The notes: generated by a model from the letters alone, not told the origin. DNA of 14,891 nucleotides from an uncultured Mailhella sp. (GCF_905187505.1 NZ_CAJJIC010000049.1:1-14891), one strand, 5' to 3'. Positions 5,231 through 12,930 are shown, numbered from the stretch's first letter. Numbers and translations are program-made.

Positions 5231-6262
5231 TCAATGATACAGGGTCCATGCCTGGGCGCCTTTTTCGGTGAAGCTGGTGAGCATGACGGAGCCGCTGGTC
5301 GTTCTGAGGCAGTCGACGAGTTCGCAGCGCTGTTTAGGGTCGCAGAGCACCATCATGAAGCCTCCGCCTCCGGCTCCGCTTATTTTGGCGGCGCGGCCGC
5401 CGTGGGACATGGCGAGGTCGTAGACGGCGTCCAGAGCGGGATTGGAGACGACGGCGGAGGTTTTCTTTTTGGCCTCCCATCCGGCGTTGAGGCAGGCGGT
5501 GACGCCCTCGAAGTCTCCCTGGAGTATGGCGCGCTTCATTTCTCTGGCGGAACGCTTGAGTTCGTGCATGCCTTCGAGGGTACGGGCGTTGCCCTGCCGG
5601 GTATTGCGTATCTGTTCGTCGATGATGGCGGCGCTGTCGCGGGATGTTCCGGTATAATAGAGCACGAGGCTGTTTTCGAGTTCGTTGCGTATCCACTTTC
5701 GCACGCGCAGGGGGTTGACCACGACCTGCGACGGGCCGCCGAACTCCATGAAGTTGAGGCCTCCGAAGGTGGCGGCGTACTGGTCCTGCATGCCGCCGGA
5801 GAGGTGCAGATCGCCGCGTTCCACGCGGCAGGCGAGATCGGCCATGTCATATTCGTCGAGGGGCAGGCGCAGCCATTCCACGTAGGCGCGGAGCATGGCC
5901 ACCATCATGGTCGACGAGGAGCCGAGGCCGCAGCCTGCGGGGGCGTCGGAATAGGTGGTCATGCGGAAGGAAAGCGTGCGGCCGGGGCAGAAGTCGCGCA
6001 TGATCCGGTTATAGAGGCCCCTGTGCAGGGGCAGAGGGCCGGAAAGGTCGAGTTCGGGCACGGCGGGGAAGGACACGCTCTCCCTTCTGTCCTTGGCCTC
6101 GAAGGTCACGCGGCCGTCGTCGGAAGGCTCTATGGTGCAGTAGGCGTAACGGTCTATGGTAACGTTGAGCACGCAGCCGCCGTACTCGTCGCAGTAGGGG
6201 GAAACGTCGGTGCCGCCTCCCGCGAGTCCGAGTCTGAGCGGCGCTCTTGAACGAACGATCAT
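5231..6262 (-). CDS. hddA: D-glycero-alpha-D-manno-heptose 7-phosphate kinase
   Basis: A 343-residue GHMP-family kinase. It phosphorylates C1 of heptose 7-phosphate to give the 1,7-bisphosphate, using ATP. Seen in order: RAPLRLGLAGGGTDVSPYC (6-24), the substrate-end signature strongly characteristic of HddA-type kinases; the ATP loop DAPAGCGLGSSSTM (106-119); and the C-terminal GHMP glycine motif KISGAGGGGF (293-302). Length is normal for the family. The ATG at 6262 has GAGG nine bases upstream. Its product feeds the GmhB half of the downstream fusion, and gmhA supplies its substrate. The use of a separate kinase plus guanylyltransferase marks the GDP-heptose branch (as in S-layer or capsule heptose) rather than the bifunctional HldE branch for ADP-heptose; that is family knowledge. 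It lies 174 bases after the four-part fusion gene and 609 before gmhA. Confidence 0.92.
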   Translation of the reverse strand: MIVRSRAPLRLGLAGGGTDVSPYCDEYGGCVLNVTIDRYAYCTIEPSDDGRVTFEAKDRRESVSFPAVPELDLSGPLPLHRGLYNRIMRDFCPGRTLSFRMTTYSDAPAGCGLGSSSTMMVAMLRAYVEWLRLPLDEYDMADLACRVERGDLHLSGGMQDQYAATFGGLNFMEFGGPSQVVVNPLRVRKWIRNELENSLVLYYTGTSRDSAAIIDEQIRNTRQGNARTLEGMHELKRSAREMKRAILQGDFEGVTACLNAGWEAKKKTSAVVSNPALDAVYDLAMSHGGRAAKISGAGGGGFMMVLCDPKQRCELVDCLRTTSGSVMLTSFTEKGAQAWTLYH

Positions 6263-6436
6263 GATTTTTTGCCTCGTTGATTGTCTGCGCGGCGATTTCC
6301 GGGCCGTCGCGCAGGCGCCTTCTGCGCCCTGCGGCGCAGGAAAAGGGCCGGATGAACGGGCCCGGACGCCGGAAAAGCGAGCCCGGGCATGGGCCGGAGT
6401 TCGGCAAGACGCGCCGTTTGCGGCAAGGGCCGTGCG

Positions 6437-9400
6437 TCACGCGTCCGAGACCTGCGGATCTTCGGCCCGGGTCGGGATGGACGACAGAAAGTCGAAATTG
6501 CCTTCGGCCAGGGAGCGTATGCGTTCGTTGCAGCGGCGCATCATGGGACGCACGTCCGAGCGGAGAAGCCGGTTCATCACGCCCGCGAGCTGTTCGACGC
6601 CGACGTCGGCAGCGTTCATGACAAGCGGCTCGTCGAACTCGAAGAAGCGGTACAGTCCCTCGAACTTGCCCTGATAGGCAAAGCTCACGGCGGGCACGCT
6701 GCGGCTCATGGCCGCGATGGCAAGGTGCATCCGCGAGGTGACGACCATGTCGAGGGCGGACACGACGCGCTTGACGCAGGCCTCGTCAGGACAGGCGTCC
6801 ACGGCGTTCAGGAGGGGCAGGCCGCGGGCTGAAAAATACGCGGCCAGACGGCCCAGAAGCTCCCTGTCGGAATGCTTGTCCGCGTAGACGCGGCTGTCGT
6901 GGGGCAGAAGCACGGCCGTTGCGCCGGGCACGGCGGCAAAGGCGCGCGCGAGGCGGTCGAAGAAATCGAGATAGCCGTCGGACTTCAGGGCGGCGACGTG
7001 CAGTCCCACGGGACGGCCGCCCCGTTCCCGCAGACGACGCACCTCATCGAGCACGACGGAGAGCTCCGGCGAGGCGGGAATCATGGTCTCATCGAAGAGG
7101 AAGGCGAGGTCGGCCACCTGCACGAGTCCGGCACAGCCTGCGGCGGCGAGCCGTTCCAGGCTCACGGCGTCGCGAACGTGCAGACGCGCGAAGGATGAGA
7201 CCGAACGCACGGCGTCCAGAATGACGGGGTCGCGCGTGTCGCGGAAGGAAAAGCCGAGCACGTCCACGGGCAGGGAGAGCGCGTGCGCCCTTTCCATCAT
7301 GGCGAACTGCTGGAGCGAACAGGCGTGACCGTAGCCGCCGTCCAGGATGTCCGCGCCCATGAACACCACATGATCGAAACCTGCGGCCGCCTCGGCAAAG
7401 CGCTCGAGCAGCGGACGGTCGTCCCGCGCGCCGATGTGCCGCACGTTCAGGCCGCGGGCGGCGAGAAAGCCGTCTTCGGCGCGCCGCTCCCGGAGAAAGA
7501 CGGCGGGAACCACGTCGGGACGGCGCTTTCTCATGCCGGAAAGCAGCGAAAGCAGCATGGCGTGATCACCGAAGGAGCCGCAGCCGTCGTCCGGCGGCAC
7601 GATGAGACAGGAGGGACGCTCGTCCCGCGCGCCGACAAGCCGGGGCCGCAGCACGCTTTTCAGGGAAGAGACGTCCGTCACCTCGGCAATGCGCGCGTTC
7701 GCCGCGTCGTTCAGATCGCGGCGGAAGGCCCGCGTCCGGCGCAGGGGCAGGGCCCCACGGCAGTCTTCGGCGCAGCGGAGATTTTCCACCAGCGCAGGCT
7801 GCGCTTCGTACACGTCCGCCGTTTCCAGCCGCCGCCGCTCCACGTCGGCAGGCGATTCCAGAAGCGCCAGCCCCTCAGCACTGCGCGCGATCACCAGGTT
7901 TTCCGCTTCGGAACCGTCGCCGGGCGCGCGCTCCTCGCCGTCCATGGCCCCGACCTGCACGTCGCCTCCGCCCGTCACGGCGCACCGGCAGTCGATGCAC
8001 GCGCCCTGCGTGAAGAGCCGCTCCCGCCGCGCCAGCGAAAAAAGTTCCGCCCCGGGCCCCGACGCGCCGGGCCGGAAGGGAGACGCGCCGCCGTCCGCGC
8101 GCTGCGCGTCGAGACAGCGGCGCAGAAACGGCAGGGAACGCACGCCGTCGCAGAAAAGCTCCACGGCCGTGAACGATCCCCTGAGATACGGCCGCGCCCG
8201 CCTGAGCGCCGCCACATGACAGGGAAGCCCCGCCACCAGATACCGGCCTTCGTGATCCCTGAGAAACGCGGCCGCGTCCGCATACTGCACGGGCGCAGGC
8301 TGCGAAACGGCCATGCCTTCCAGAATGTCGCTCTCGCTGGTGAAAAGGCGAAGGCGCGGCGTGAGATCCTCCGCAAGCTCCAGGGCCAGCACGCCGTCGA
8401 AGCGCGGCAGCGCGTCCGCAAGCAGGGTGCGCACGACGCCCGCCGAGGAGGAGCGACGGCGCACCCTTTCGTCCGCAGAACGGCAGGAAAACGCGGCCGT
8501 CATGCGTCCGAACACCGCGTCGGAACCGGTCGACGCGCCGGCCTCTCCGGTCATGCCGCACTCTCCGGCTCCCGCGCAAACGTCTCCGGCATCCGCTCTT
8601 CCCTCTCCCGAGGCCGCGCCCTCTTCTGCCGCTTCCTCCCCGGCAGGGGCCGGAGAACCGGCCGGGGTCCCGGCGGAAAAGACCCCGGCCGCAGCAACGG
8701 ACGCCGCGTCGGACGCCGCGTCGGCAACAGGCGCTCCCGAAACGTCGGAACGCCGCTGCGGAAAAGCAGCCCGTGCGGAACCTTCCGCACCCTGCCGCCC
8801 GCCCGCAACTGCCGAAACGCCCGTCGCCTCCCTGCCCGTCTCCTCAGAATCCGGGCCGCCCAGCGGACACACGCGCAGACAACGCCCGCAGTCCGTGCAG
8901 GAGGCAAGACGACGGGCTCGGACAAAGCCGTGCGCGTCCGTGACGAGCACCAGCGCCGAGGAGGGACACAAGGGCACGCACACGCCGCAGCCGCAGCAGC
9001 CTTCCCGGGGAGGCTCGGGAAGACGCCTTCTGCCGAAGCAGGCGTCGAAGGCGCGCACGTTCCTTTCAAAAAATTCCTGATAGAGACTGCGCGAAAGAGC
9101 GGCCAGAGAAATCAGCGCGGCATCGTCGTTCCACAGCTTCCAGAACCGCTCCACGACATCGTCCATGGTTTCGGCCCCGTGCCAGAAGGATTCCGACGCC
9201 ATGCCCTTGATGCCGCAGCGCGTGGACAGAACCGGAAGCCCGAAGGACATGGCCTCCACCATCTTCACGTTGACCCCGGTGCCGAAGGTCACGGGCACCA
9301 CCACGAGATCAAGCGAACGGTAAAAGTCCTCCGTGGTCGGCACCGGGCCGAGAAGCTCCACGGGCACGCCCGGCGGCAGCGAAAGGCCGTCGCGCTCGAA

Positions 9401-10153
9401 AAACGCACGCACCCCGCCGCCTATGACGAAGCGCACGGCAATCGGCTCCTTTTCAAACCTGGCGGCAAAGGCCCGCACGAAGTCCTTCACCATGGCGTAG
9501 TTCACCTCGTTGTCGCTGGCGAGAAAGCCCGCGCAGCGCGTGCGCGGCCGCTGTTCCGGCAGATAGCGAGGCGCGTCGAAATGCGACACCGTGACGCACT
9601 TGTCCGAGCGCGTGATCTCGTTGAAAAAGCGCGTTTCCTCGTCGCGGCGCGCCCATATGACGTCGGCGCGGGAAAGATAGCGCGCCTCGTCCTGCCGCGT
9701 GCAGGAAAAGAACTCGTCGCGGATGGCGTGGGAACGAAGAAACAGATGCCGGTCGGTCATGCGGTCGTGGGTGTCGATGATCTTGAGCACGCCCTCGGGC
9801 ACGAATTCCAGAATCCGGGAATGAAAAATGTAGGTGCATATCACCGCTTCCGCCCGGTAGCGAAGGCACAGCTCGCGCACCTTCTCGCCGAGCCCGTCGA
9901 AATAGCGCGTGTCGAAGACGTAATAGCCCTTCTCGTCGCGCACGGGCCGCGCCGCGTCCTCGATGACGTCCAGCGTGTCCACCAGCGTCTGCGAAAGAAA
10001 AAGAATCTCGCCGTGCTGACCGAGCTCGTTGAGAAGCACGTAGTGCACGCGGTGACCGAGCCTGCGCAGACGCGCGACGTACTCGCGCACGGTGGCGATG
10101 TTGCCGTGTCCCTCGGGCAGCAGGCGTATCTGAGAAAAATAGAGAATGTCCAT
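6437..10153 (-). CDS. Four-part fusion: GT4 glycosyltransferase, 2[4Fe-4S], FrhB-like, pyruvyl transferase
   Basis: One uninterrupted 1238-residue frame. Residues 1-375: GT-B glycosyltransferase of the GT4 type, with a weak N-half and the donor-site motif FGTGVNVKMVEAMSFGLPVLS (290-310). Residues 386-429: bacterial ferredoxin fold, C386/C389/C392/C396-Pro and C419/C422/C425/C429-Pro, two canonical [4Fe-4S] motifs. Residues 435-568: Ala/Gly/Glu-rich linker. Residues 566-840: coenzyme F420 hydrogenase/dehydrogenase beta-subunit-like (FrhB), with SSSAG (568-572), GLPCHVAAL (642-650), ELFCDGVRS (665-673) and ACIDCRC (718-724). Residues 846-1200: polysaccharide pyruvyl transferase (CsaB/WcaK type), with GDHAML (862-867), HVRDAVSLERL (992-1002) and TSRMHLAIAAMS (1139-1150). 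It starts one base after the preceding stop (TGA-C-ATG) with GGAG upstream, so it is coupled to the GT2-GT4 gene. Predicted cytoplasmic. The redox role is unknown; flavin or F420-like cofactor use is inference. Confidence 0.88.
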   Translation of the reverse strand: MDILYFSQIRLLPEGHGNIATVREYVARLRRLGHRVHYVLLNELGQHGEILFLSQTLVDTLDVIEDAARPVRDEKGYYVFDTRYFDGLGEKVRELCLRYRAEAVICTYIFHSRILEFVPEGVLKIIDTHDRMTDRHLFLRSHAIRDEFFSCTRQDEARYLSRADVIWARRDEETRFFNEITRSDKCVTVSHFDAPRYLPEQRPRTRCAGFLASDNEVNYAMVKDFVRAFAARFEKEPIAVRFVIGGGVRAFFERDGLSLPPGVPVELLGPVPTTEDFYRSLDLVVVPVTFGTGVNVKMVEAMSFGLPVLSTRCGIKGMASESFWHGAETMDDVVERFWKLWNDDAALISLAALSRSLYQEFFERNVRAFDACFGRRRLPEPPREGCCGCGVCVPLCPSSALVLVTDAHGFVRARRLASCTDCGRCLRVCPLGGPDSEETGREATGVSAVAGGRQGAEGSARAAFPQRRSDVSGAPVADAASDAASVAAAGVFSAGTPAGSPAPAGEEAAEEGAASGEGRADAGDVCAGAGECGMTGEAGASTGSDAVFGRMTAAFSCRSADERVRRRSSSAGVVRTLLADALPRFDGVLALELAEDLTPRLRLFTSESDILEGMAVSQPAPVQYADAAAFLRDHEGRYLVAGLPCHVAALRRARPYLRGSFTAVELFCDGVRSLPFLRRCLDAQRADGGASPFRPGASGPGAELFSLARRERLFTQGACIDCRCAVTGGGDVQVGAMDGEERAPGDGSEAENLVIARSAEGLALLESPADVERRRLETADVYEAQPALVENLRCAEDCRGALPLRRTRAFRRDLNDAANARIAEVTDVSSLKSVLRPRLVGARDERPSCLIVPPDDGCGSFGDHAMLLSLLSGMRKRRPDVVPAVFLRERRAEDGFLAARGLNVRHIGARDDRPLLERFAEAAAGFDHVVFMGADILDGGYGHACSLQQFAMMERAHALSLPVDVLGFSFRDTRDPVILDAVRSVSSFARLHVRDAVSLERLAAAGCAGLVQVADLAFLFDETMIPASPELSVVLDEVRRLRERGGRPVGLHVAALKSDGYLDFFDRLARAFAAVPGATAVLLPHDSRVYADKHSDRELLGRLAAYFSARGLPLLNAVDACPDEACVKRVVSALDMVVTSRMHLAIAAMSRSVPAVSFAYQGKFEGLYRFFEFDEPLVMNAADVGVEQLAGVMNRLLRSDVRPMMRRCNERIRSLAEGNFDFLSSIPTRAEDPQVSDA
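8700..8723. repeat. 12-bp in-frame tandem duplication in the linker
   Basis: The 12-mer gacgccgcgtcg occurs twice in succession inside the Ala-rich linker of the four-part fusion, encoding a duplicated Asp-Ala-Ala-Ser block on the minus strand. Being a multiple of three, it keeps the frame. Confidence 0.7.
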
Positions 10154-10154
10154 G

Positions 10155-12608
10155 TCAAAACTCTCCGGGCAGTTCGTTGGGCACGGGCTGCGCGCTCATG
10201 AAGCGGGAAAATTCCTCTTCCGCCCTCCTGCGGGAAAAACGTTCGGCCACGAAGGGAGCGCAGCACGCATGACGCGCGTTCCAGTCCGCCTCGTCGGTGC
10301 ACAGCCGGGCCACGATCTCCGCCATGGCAGACGCGTCTTCCGCCGCCGCCACGGCGGGCGTTTCGTCCAGCCCCTGCGCGCCCGTCACGGTCGCCGCCAC
10401 CGGCACGCCGTGCGCCAGCGCCTCCACCACCTTGCCCTTCACCCCCGCGCCGAAACGCAGCGGCGCCACGGCCGCCTTCACCCGGGCATAGAGCGCGGCA
10501 AGCTCCTCGTCGGAAAGCGCGCCTTCCCAGCGCACGTTCGCCGCGCCCGCCTCCTTCTTCGCGTCCGAAAAGTCGCCGGAACCCACCACGTGCAGCACCA
10601 CGCCCGGCGCAAGACGCTCAAGCTGCGGCATGACCTCGGCAAGGAACCAGCGCAGACCGTCGAGATTGGGCCCGTGGGAACTGCCCACGAACACGATGTC
10701 CGCGCTTTCCCCGAAGGGCGCGTGCTCCGGCATTGCGGAAAGATCGTACATGTACGGCGTGATCGCGCGCACGTTCGCCCCCGGCGCAAGAGCACGGAAA
10801 TACGCCGCTTCCTCCTCCGAGGGATACCAGGCCGCCGTCACCGATGAGACCGCCGCGACTTCCAGTTCCTTCATGGCCAGAATTTCAGCCTCGTCCGGGC
10901 TTCCGGTGAGTCGGCGTCCGCGCTCCATGCGCAGATGATGCGCGTCGTGCCCGTAGTAGAACACGCCCACGCCGCGCGCCATGAGCGCCTTCGTGAGAAA
11001 CTGCGCCACGACGTTCGGCCGGGAAAAGAAGGCGTAGTTCAGAAACGGCCCGTGATCGACAAGGGCCCGGGCGTCGTCGCGGGAAAGCACTTCCACGCCC
11101 ATGTCGCCGAGCAGCGACGCATAGGGTTCCTGCCGCTCAGGGGCAAAGAGCGCGCAGAACTTGACGCACAGCCCCATGGCCAGAAAGGTCTTCATGAACT
11201 CGAACACGGTTCTCGCCCCGGCATGCCGGTCGAACTCGGGATAGAAGTCGTCCGCCACAAGAATGGTTCTGGGACGCATCCTGCCGGAAAAGGGCATCTT
11301 TTCCGGGGCGAAGACGGTTCTTGAGGCGAAGAACGACGCCCATTTCTCCCGGAGCAGTCGATTGTTGCGCTCCATGAGCGCCACGTTCCTGTTCTCATAG
11401 GACAGACTGCCGAAATGCACGATGACCGAACGCGGCTGCACGTATACGCCGAAGCCGCGGCGGGCGACCTCGAAGCAGTAGTCGGGATCATCGCAGTAGG
11501 CCGGAGAAAAGCGTTCGTCGAAGCCGCCCACCTGCCGGAACAGATCCGTCCGCGTCATGAGCGAACAGCCGGAAACGTAGTCGGTCTTTCGGAGCCAGGC
11601 GTACATGCCGTGCCCGGGATCGGGCACGATCCAGGTCTTGAACTCGTCGGCAAAGGTGCAGACGCCGCATTCCTGAAGCGTGCCGTCGGGATGCACCACG
11701 CGCGAGCCGACCACGCCCGCGTCGGGATGCGTCTCGAACACCTCGACAAGGGCGGAAAGCCAGCCTTCGCGCACCACGACGTCGTTGTTGAGAAAGTACA
11801 GATAGCGCCCCCGCGCAAGAGCCGCCGCGTCGTTCACGTTGCGTATGTAGCCGCGGTTCACGGCGCTGCGCACGATGGTCACGTTGGGCGCGTACTCGGC
11901 AAGACGACGCGTGTCGTCGGTGGAGGCGTCGTCGGCCACAATGATCTCGCAGGGCACGTCGCCCATGTTCTCCAGCACGCTGGTCAGGCACTTCTTCGTG
12001 TACCCGACCTGGTTGAACACGGGAATGACGATGGACACAAGCGGATGCTCCGCAACGGGAAAGACGACGCCCTCCTCCCTCGCGGGCGCGGCGGCAAGCG
12101 CCTCCGCGTCGAAGGGCGCAGGCCCGGTTCTGCGGCGCAGCAGACGAAGCCCGAAGACGTAGTACGTCTTTTGATTGCCGCGGCGCGTCCACATGAAGGT
12201 GTTCACGTCAAACACGCGCACCTTGTATTTGTCCGGCGACTTTTCCCGGCGCACCACGGTATGGCCGAAAACACGGCACTTCTTCACCCGCATGAGGCCT
12301 CTTTCGGAACGCTCCACGGCAAAAATCCGCGTCACAGGATCACGGCGTCCGCCGGACGCGCCCCCGGTACGCAAAAGGCGGAGTCCGAAAAGGTAATACG
12401 TCCTTTTTCCGTCCCGTTTCGTGCGCATGAACGTGTTCACGCCGAAAACGCGAATCTTGCATCTGTCCGGCGACTTCTCCCGACACATGACGGTATGGCC
12501 GAAAACACGGCATTTCTTCACCTGCGTCATGCCCGACATCGTCTTTTCTGTGGAAAACATCTTCATGAGGCCGTGCCGCTCCCGCTTTTTCTGAGGTTGA
12601 GAGGTCAT
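10155..12608 (-). CDS. GT2-GT4 double glycosyltransferase with duplicated N-terminal module
   Basis: A predicted 817-residue protein. Residues 30-80 and 108-158 are two copies of a 51-residue module (VKKCRVFGHTV...YY(L/V)FGLRLLR), 38 of 51 identical; I do not recognise it. Residues 188-412 are a family 2 glycosyltransferase: PLVSIVIPVFN (189-199), ADDASTDD (225-232), LNNDVV (273-278) and the GGFDERF-AYCDDPDYCFEVARRG segment near 361-385. Residues 447-802 are a GT-B (GT4) domain with VFVGSSHGPN (639-648) and FGAGVKGKVVEALAHGVPVA (719-738). Two consecutive sugar transfers by one chain are plausible. The start is uncertain: ATG 12608 is the first credible one but has a poor ribosome site. ATG 12566 (GGGAG 12 bases upstream) is the alternative. 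A TTG at 12692 is rejected because it lies inside a terminator-like hairpin. It is the first gene of the minus-strand glycan operon. Confidence 0.87.
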   Translation of the reverse strand: MTSQPQKKRERHGLMKMFSTEKTMSGMTQVKKCRVFGHTVMCREKSPDRCKIRVFGVNTFMRTKRDGKRTYYLFGLRLLRTGGASGGRRDPVTRIFAVERSERGLMRVKKCRVFGHTVVRREKSPDKYKVRVFDVNTFMWTRRGNQKTYYVFGLRLLRRRTGPAPFDAEALAAAPAREEGVVFPVAEHPLVSIVIPVFNQVGYTKKCLTSVLENMGDVPCEIIVADDASTDDTRRLAEYAPNVTIVRSAVNRGYIRNVNDAAALARGRYLYFLNNDVVVREGWLSALVEVFETHPDAGVVGSRVVHPDGTLQECGVCTFADEFKTWIVPDPGHGMYAWLRKTDYVSGCSLMTRTDLFRQVGGFDERFSPAYCDDPDYCFEVARRGFGVYVQPRSVIVHFGSLSYENRNVALMERNNRLLREKWASFFASRTVFAPEKMPFSGRMRPRTILVADDFYPEFDRHAGARTVFEFMKTFLAMGLCVKFCALFAPERQEPYASLLGDMGVEVLSRDDARALVDHGPFLNYAFFSRPNVVAQFLTKALMARGVGVFYYGHDAHHLRMERGRRLTGSPDEAEILAMKELEVAAVSSVTAAWYPSEEEAAYFRALAPGANVRAITPYMYDLSAMPEHAPFGESADIVFVGSSHGPNLDGLRWFLAEVMPQLERLAPGVVLHVVGSGDFSDAKKEAGAANVRWEGALSDEELAALYARVKAAVAPLRFGAGVKGKVVEALAHGVPVAATVTGAQGLDETPAVAAAEDASAMAEIVARLCTDEADWNARHACCAPFVAERFSRRRAEEEFSRFMSAQPVPNELPGEF
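12135..12287 (-). repeat. Internal gene duplication, module copy 2
   Basis: Encodes residues 108-158 of the GT2-GT4 protein. It matches the block at 12369-12521 at an offset of 234 bases; the stretch acggtatggccgaaaacacg is identical in both. Confidence 0.85.
12369..12521 (-). repeat. Internal gene duplication, module copy 1
   Basis: Encodes residues 30-80 of the GT2-GT4 protein, 38 of 51 residues identical to copy 2. Differences are mostly conservative (Lys/Arg, Val/Ile/Leu), with clusters at the charged turn (RDGKR versus RGNQK). Confidence 0.85.
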
Positions 12609-12655
12609 GTCCGTGCGTTTTTCGTTTCTTTTGCGCTCCGCACGCCGCGTTCGGG

Positions 12656-12687
12656 AAAAAAAAAGCGTTCCCCGGGCCGAAAAACGC
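12656..12687 (-). terminator. Terminator-like hairpin in the glycan-operon leader (possible attenuator)
   Basis: On the minus strand GCGTTTTTC (12679-12687) pairs with GGGGAACGC (12665-12673): six Watson-Crick and three G-U pairs around a GGCCC loop, followed at once by nine U (A-run 12656-12664). It lies 48 bases before the GT2-GT4 start codon. No minus-strand gene lies upstream in this window for it to terminate, so a regulatory role in the leader is the natural reading. A short CCCCG upstream (plus 12707-12711) could pair with CGGGG of the stem as an antiterminator; that is speculative. Confidence 0.6.
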
Positions 12688-12750
12688 GGCAAAACGCGTC
12701 CGAAAACGGGGCGGAAATGCTCCCGTCCCCTCAGCTACAGAAGACTTTGC

Positions 12751-12772
12751 ATGATAATACAATGATAATCAT
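12751..12772. promoter_or_regulatory. A/T-rich operator-like element (Fur-box-like)
   Basis: ATGATAAT occurs twice, 11 bases apart, and the second copy continues as ATGATAATCAT, which is the centre of the classical Fur consensus. Only 4 of the 22 bases are G or C in a region otherwise very GC-rich. It is placed where a promoter for the minus-strand glycan operon would lie; TATTAT (12754-12759 on the minus strand) could be a -10 box, but no good -35 is present. Confidence 0.4.
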
Positions 12773-12809
12773 GCCCGAATGCCTCCCTTGCCCCATGAAA
12801 ACGGAACGC

Positions 12810-12890
12810 GGGGGCGCGGGGGCGGGGAACGGAGGAGAAACGGGAGACGCGGAGGAAACGCGGACGCCGGGAGGAAAACGCGGGGGGGGG
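12810..12890 (+). other. G-rich purine-skewed tract
   Basis: Contains runs of five, five, four and three G (12810-12814, 12818-12822, 12824-12827, 12842-12844) and a nine-G run at 12882-12890. The composition allows G-quadruplex formation on the plus strand. The tract separates the two divergent transcription units. Confidence 0.45.
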
Positions 12891-12901
12891 CCGCCCTTCT
12901 C

Positions 12902-12930
12902 TTGTTCCGCGGCGAAAGCTGCTCTATGAT
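12902..12930 (+). promoter_or_regulatory. Promoter of the nuclease pair
   Basis: TTGTTC (12902-12907), a 17-base spacer, then TATGAT (12925-12930), which matches 5 of 6 bases of the -10 consensus. Expected start of transcription is about 12937, giving a leader of about 54 nt to the ATG at 12991. Confidence 0.55.

Noticed and set aside
5234..6250. Plus-strand open frame of 338 codons opposite hddA
   Set aside because: Gly/Ala/Val/His-rich low-complexity product without motifs; hddA on the other strand has all GHMP signatures.
8450..8851. Frameshift or gene boundary inside the four-part fusion
   Set aside because: No stop codon or frame change occurs. The ferredoxin motifs before and the FrhB motifs after the linker are in the same frame, and I saw no ribosome site plus start that clearly opens a second gene.
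7283..10201. Very long plus-strand open frame (972 codons) opposite the four-part fusion
   Set aside because: It is the mirror of a GC-rich coding frame. The product is rich in Arg, His, Gly and Pro with no domain, while the minus strand shows four recognisable domains.
12609..12692. TTG start at 12692 for the GT2-GT4 protein
   Set aside because: The extra 28 residues would be translated across the terminator hairpin and U-run, and no ribosome site precedes the TTG.
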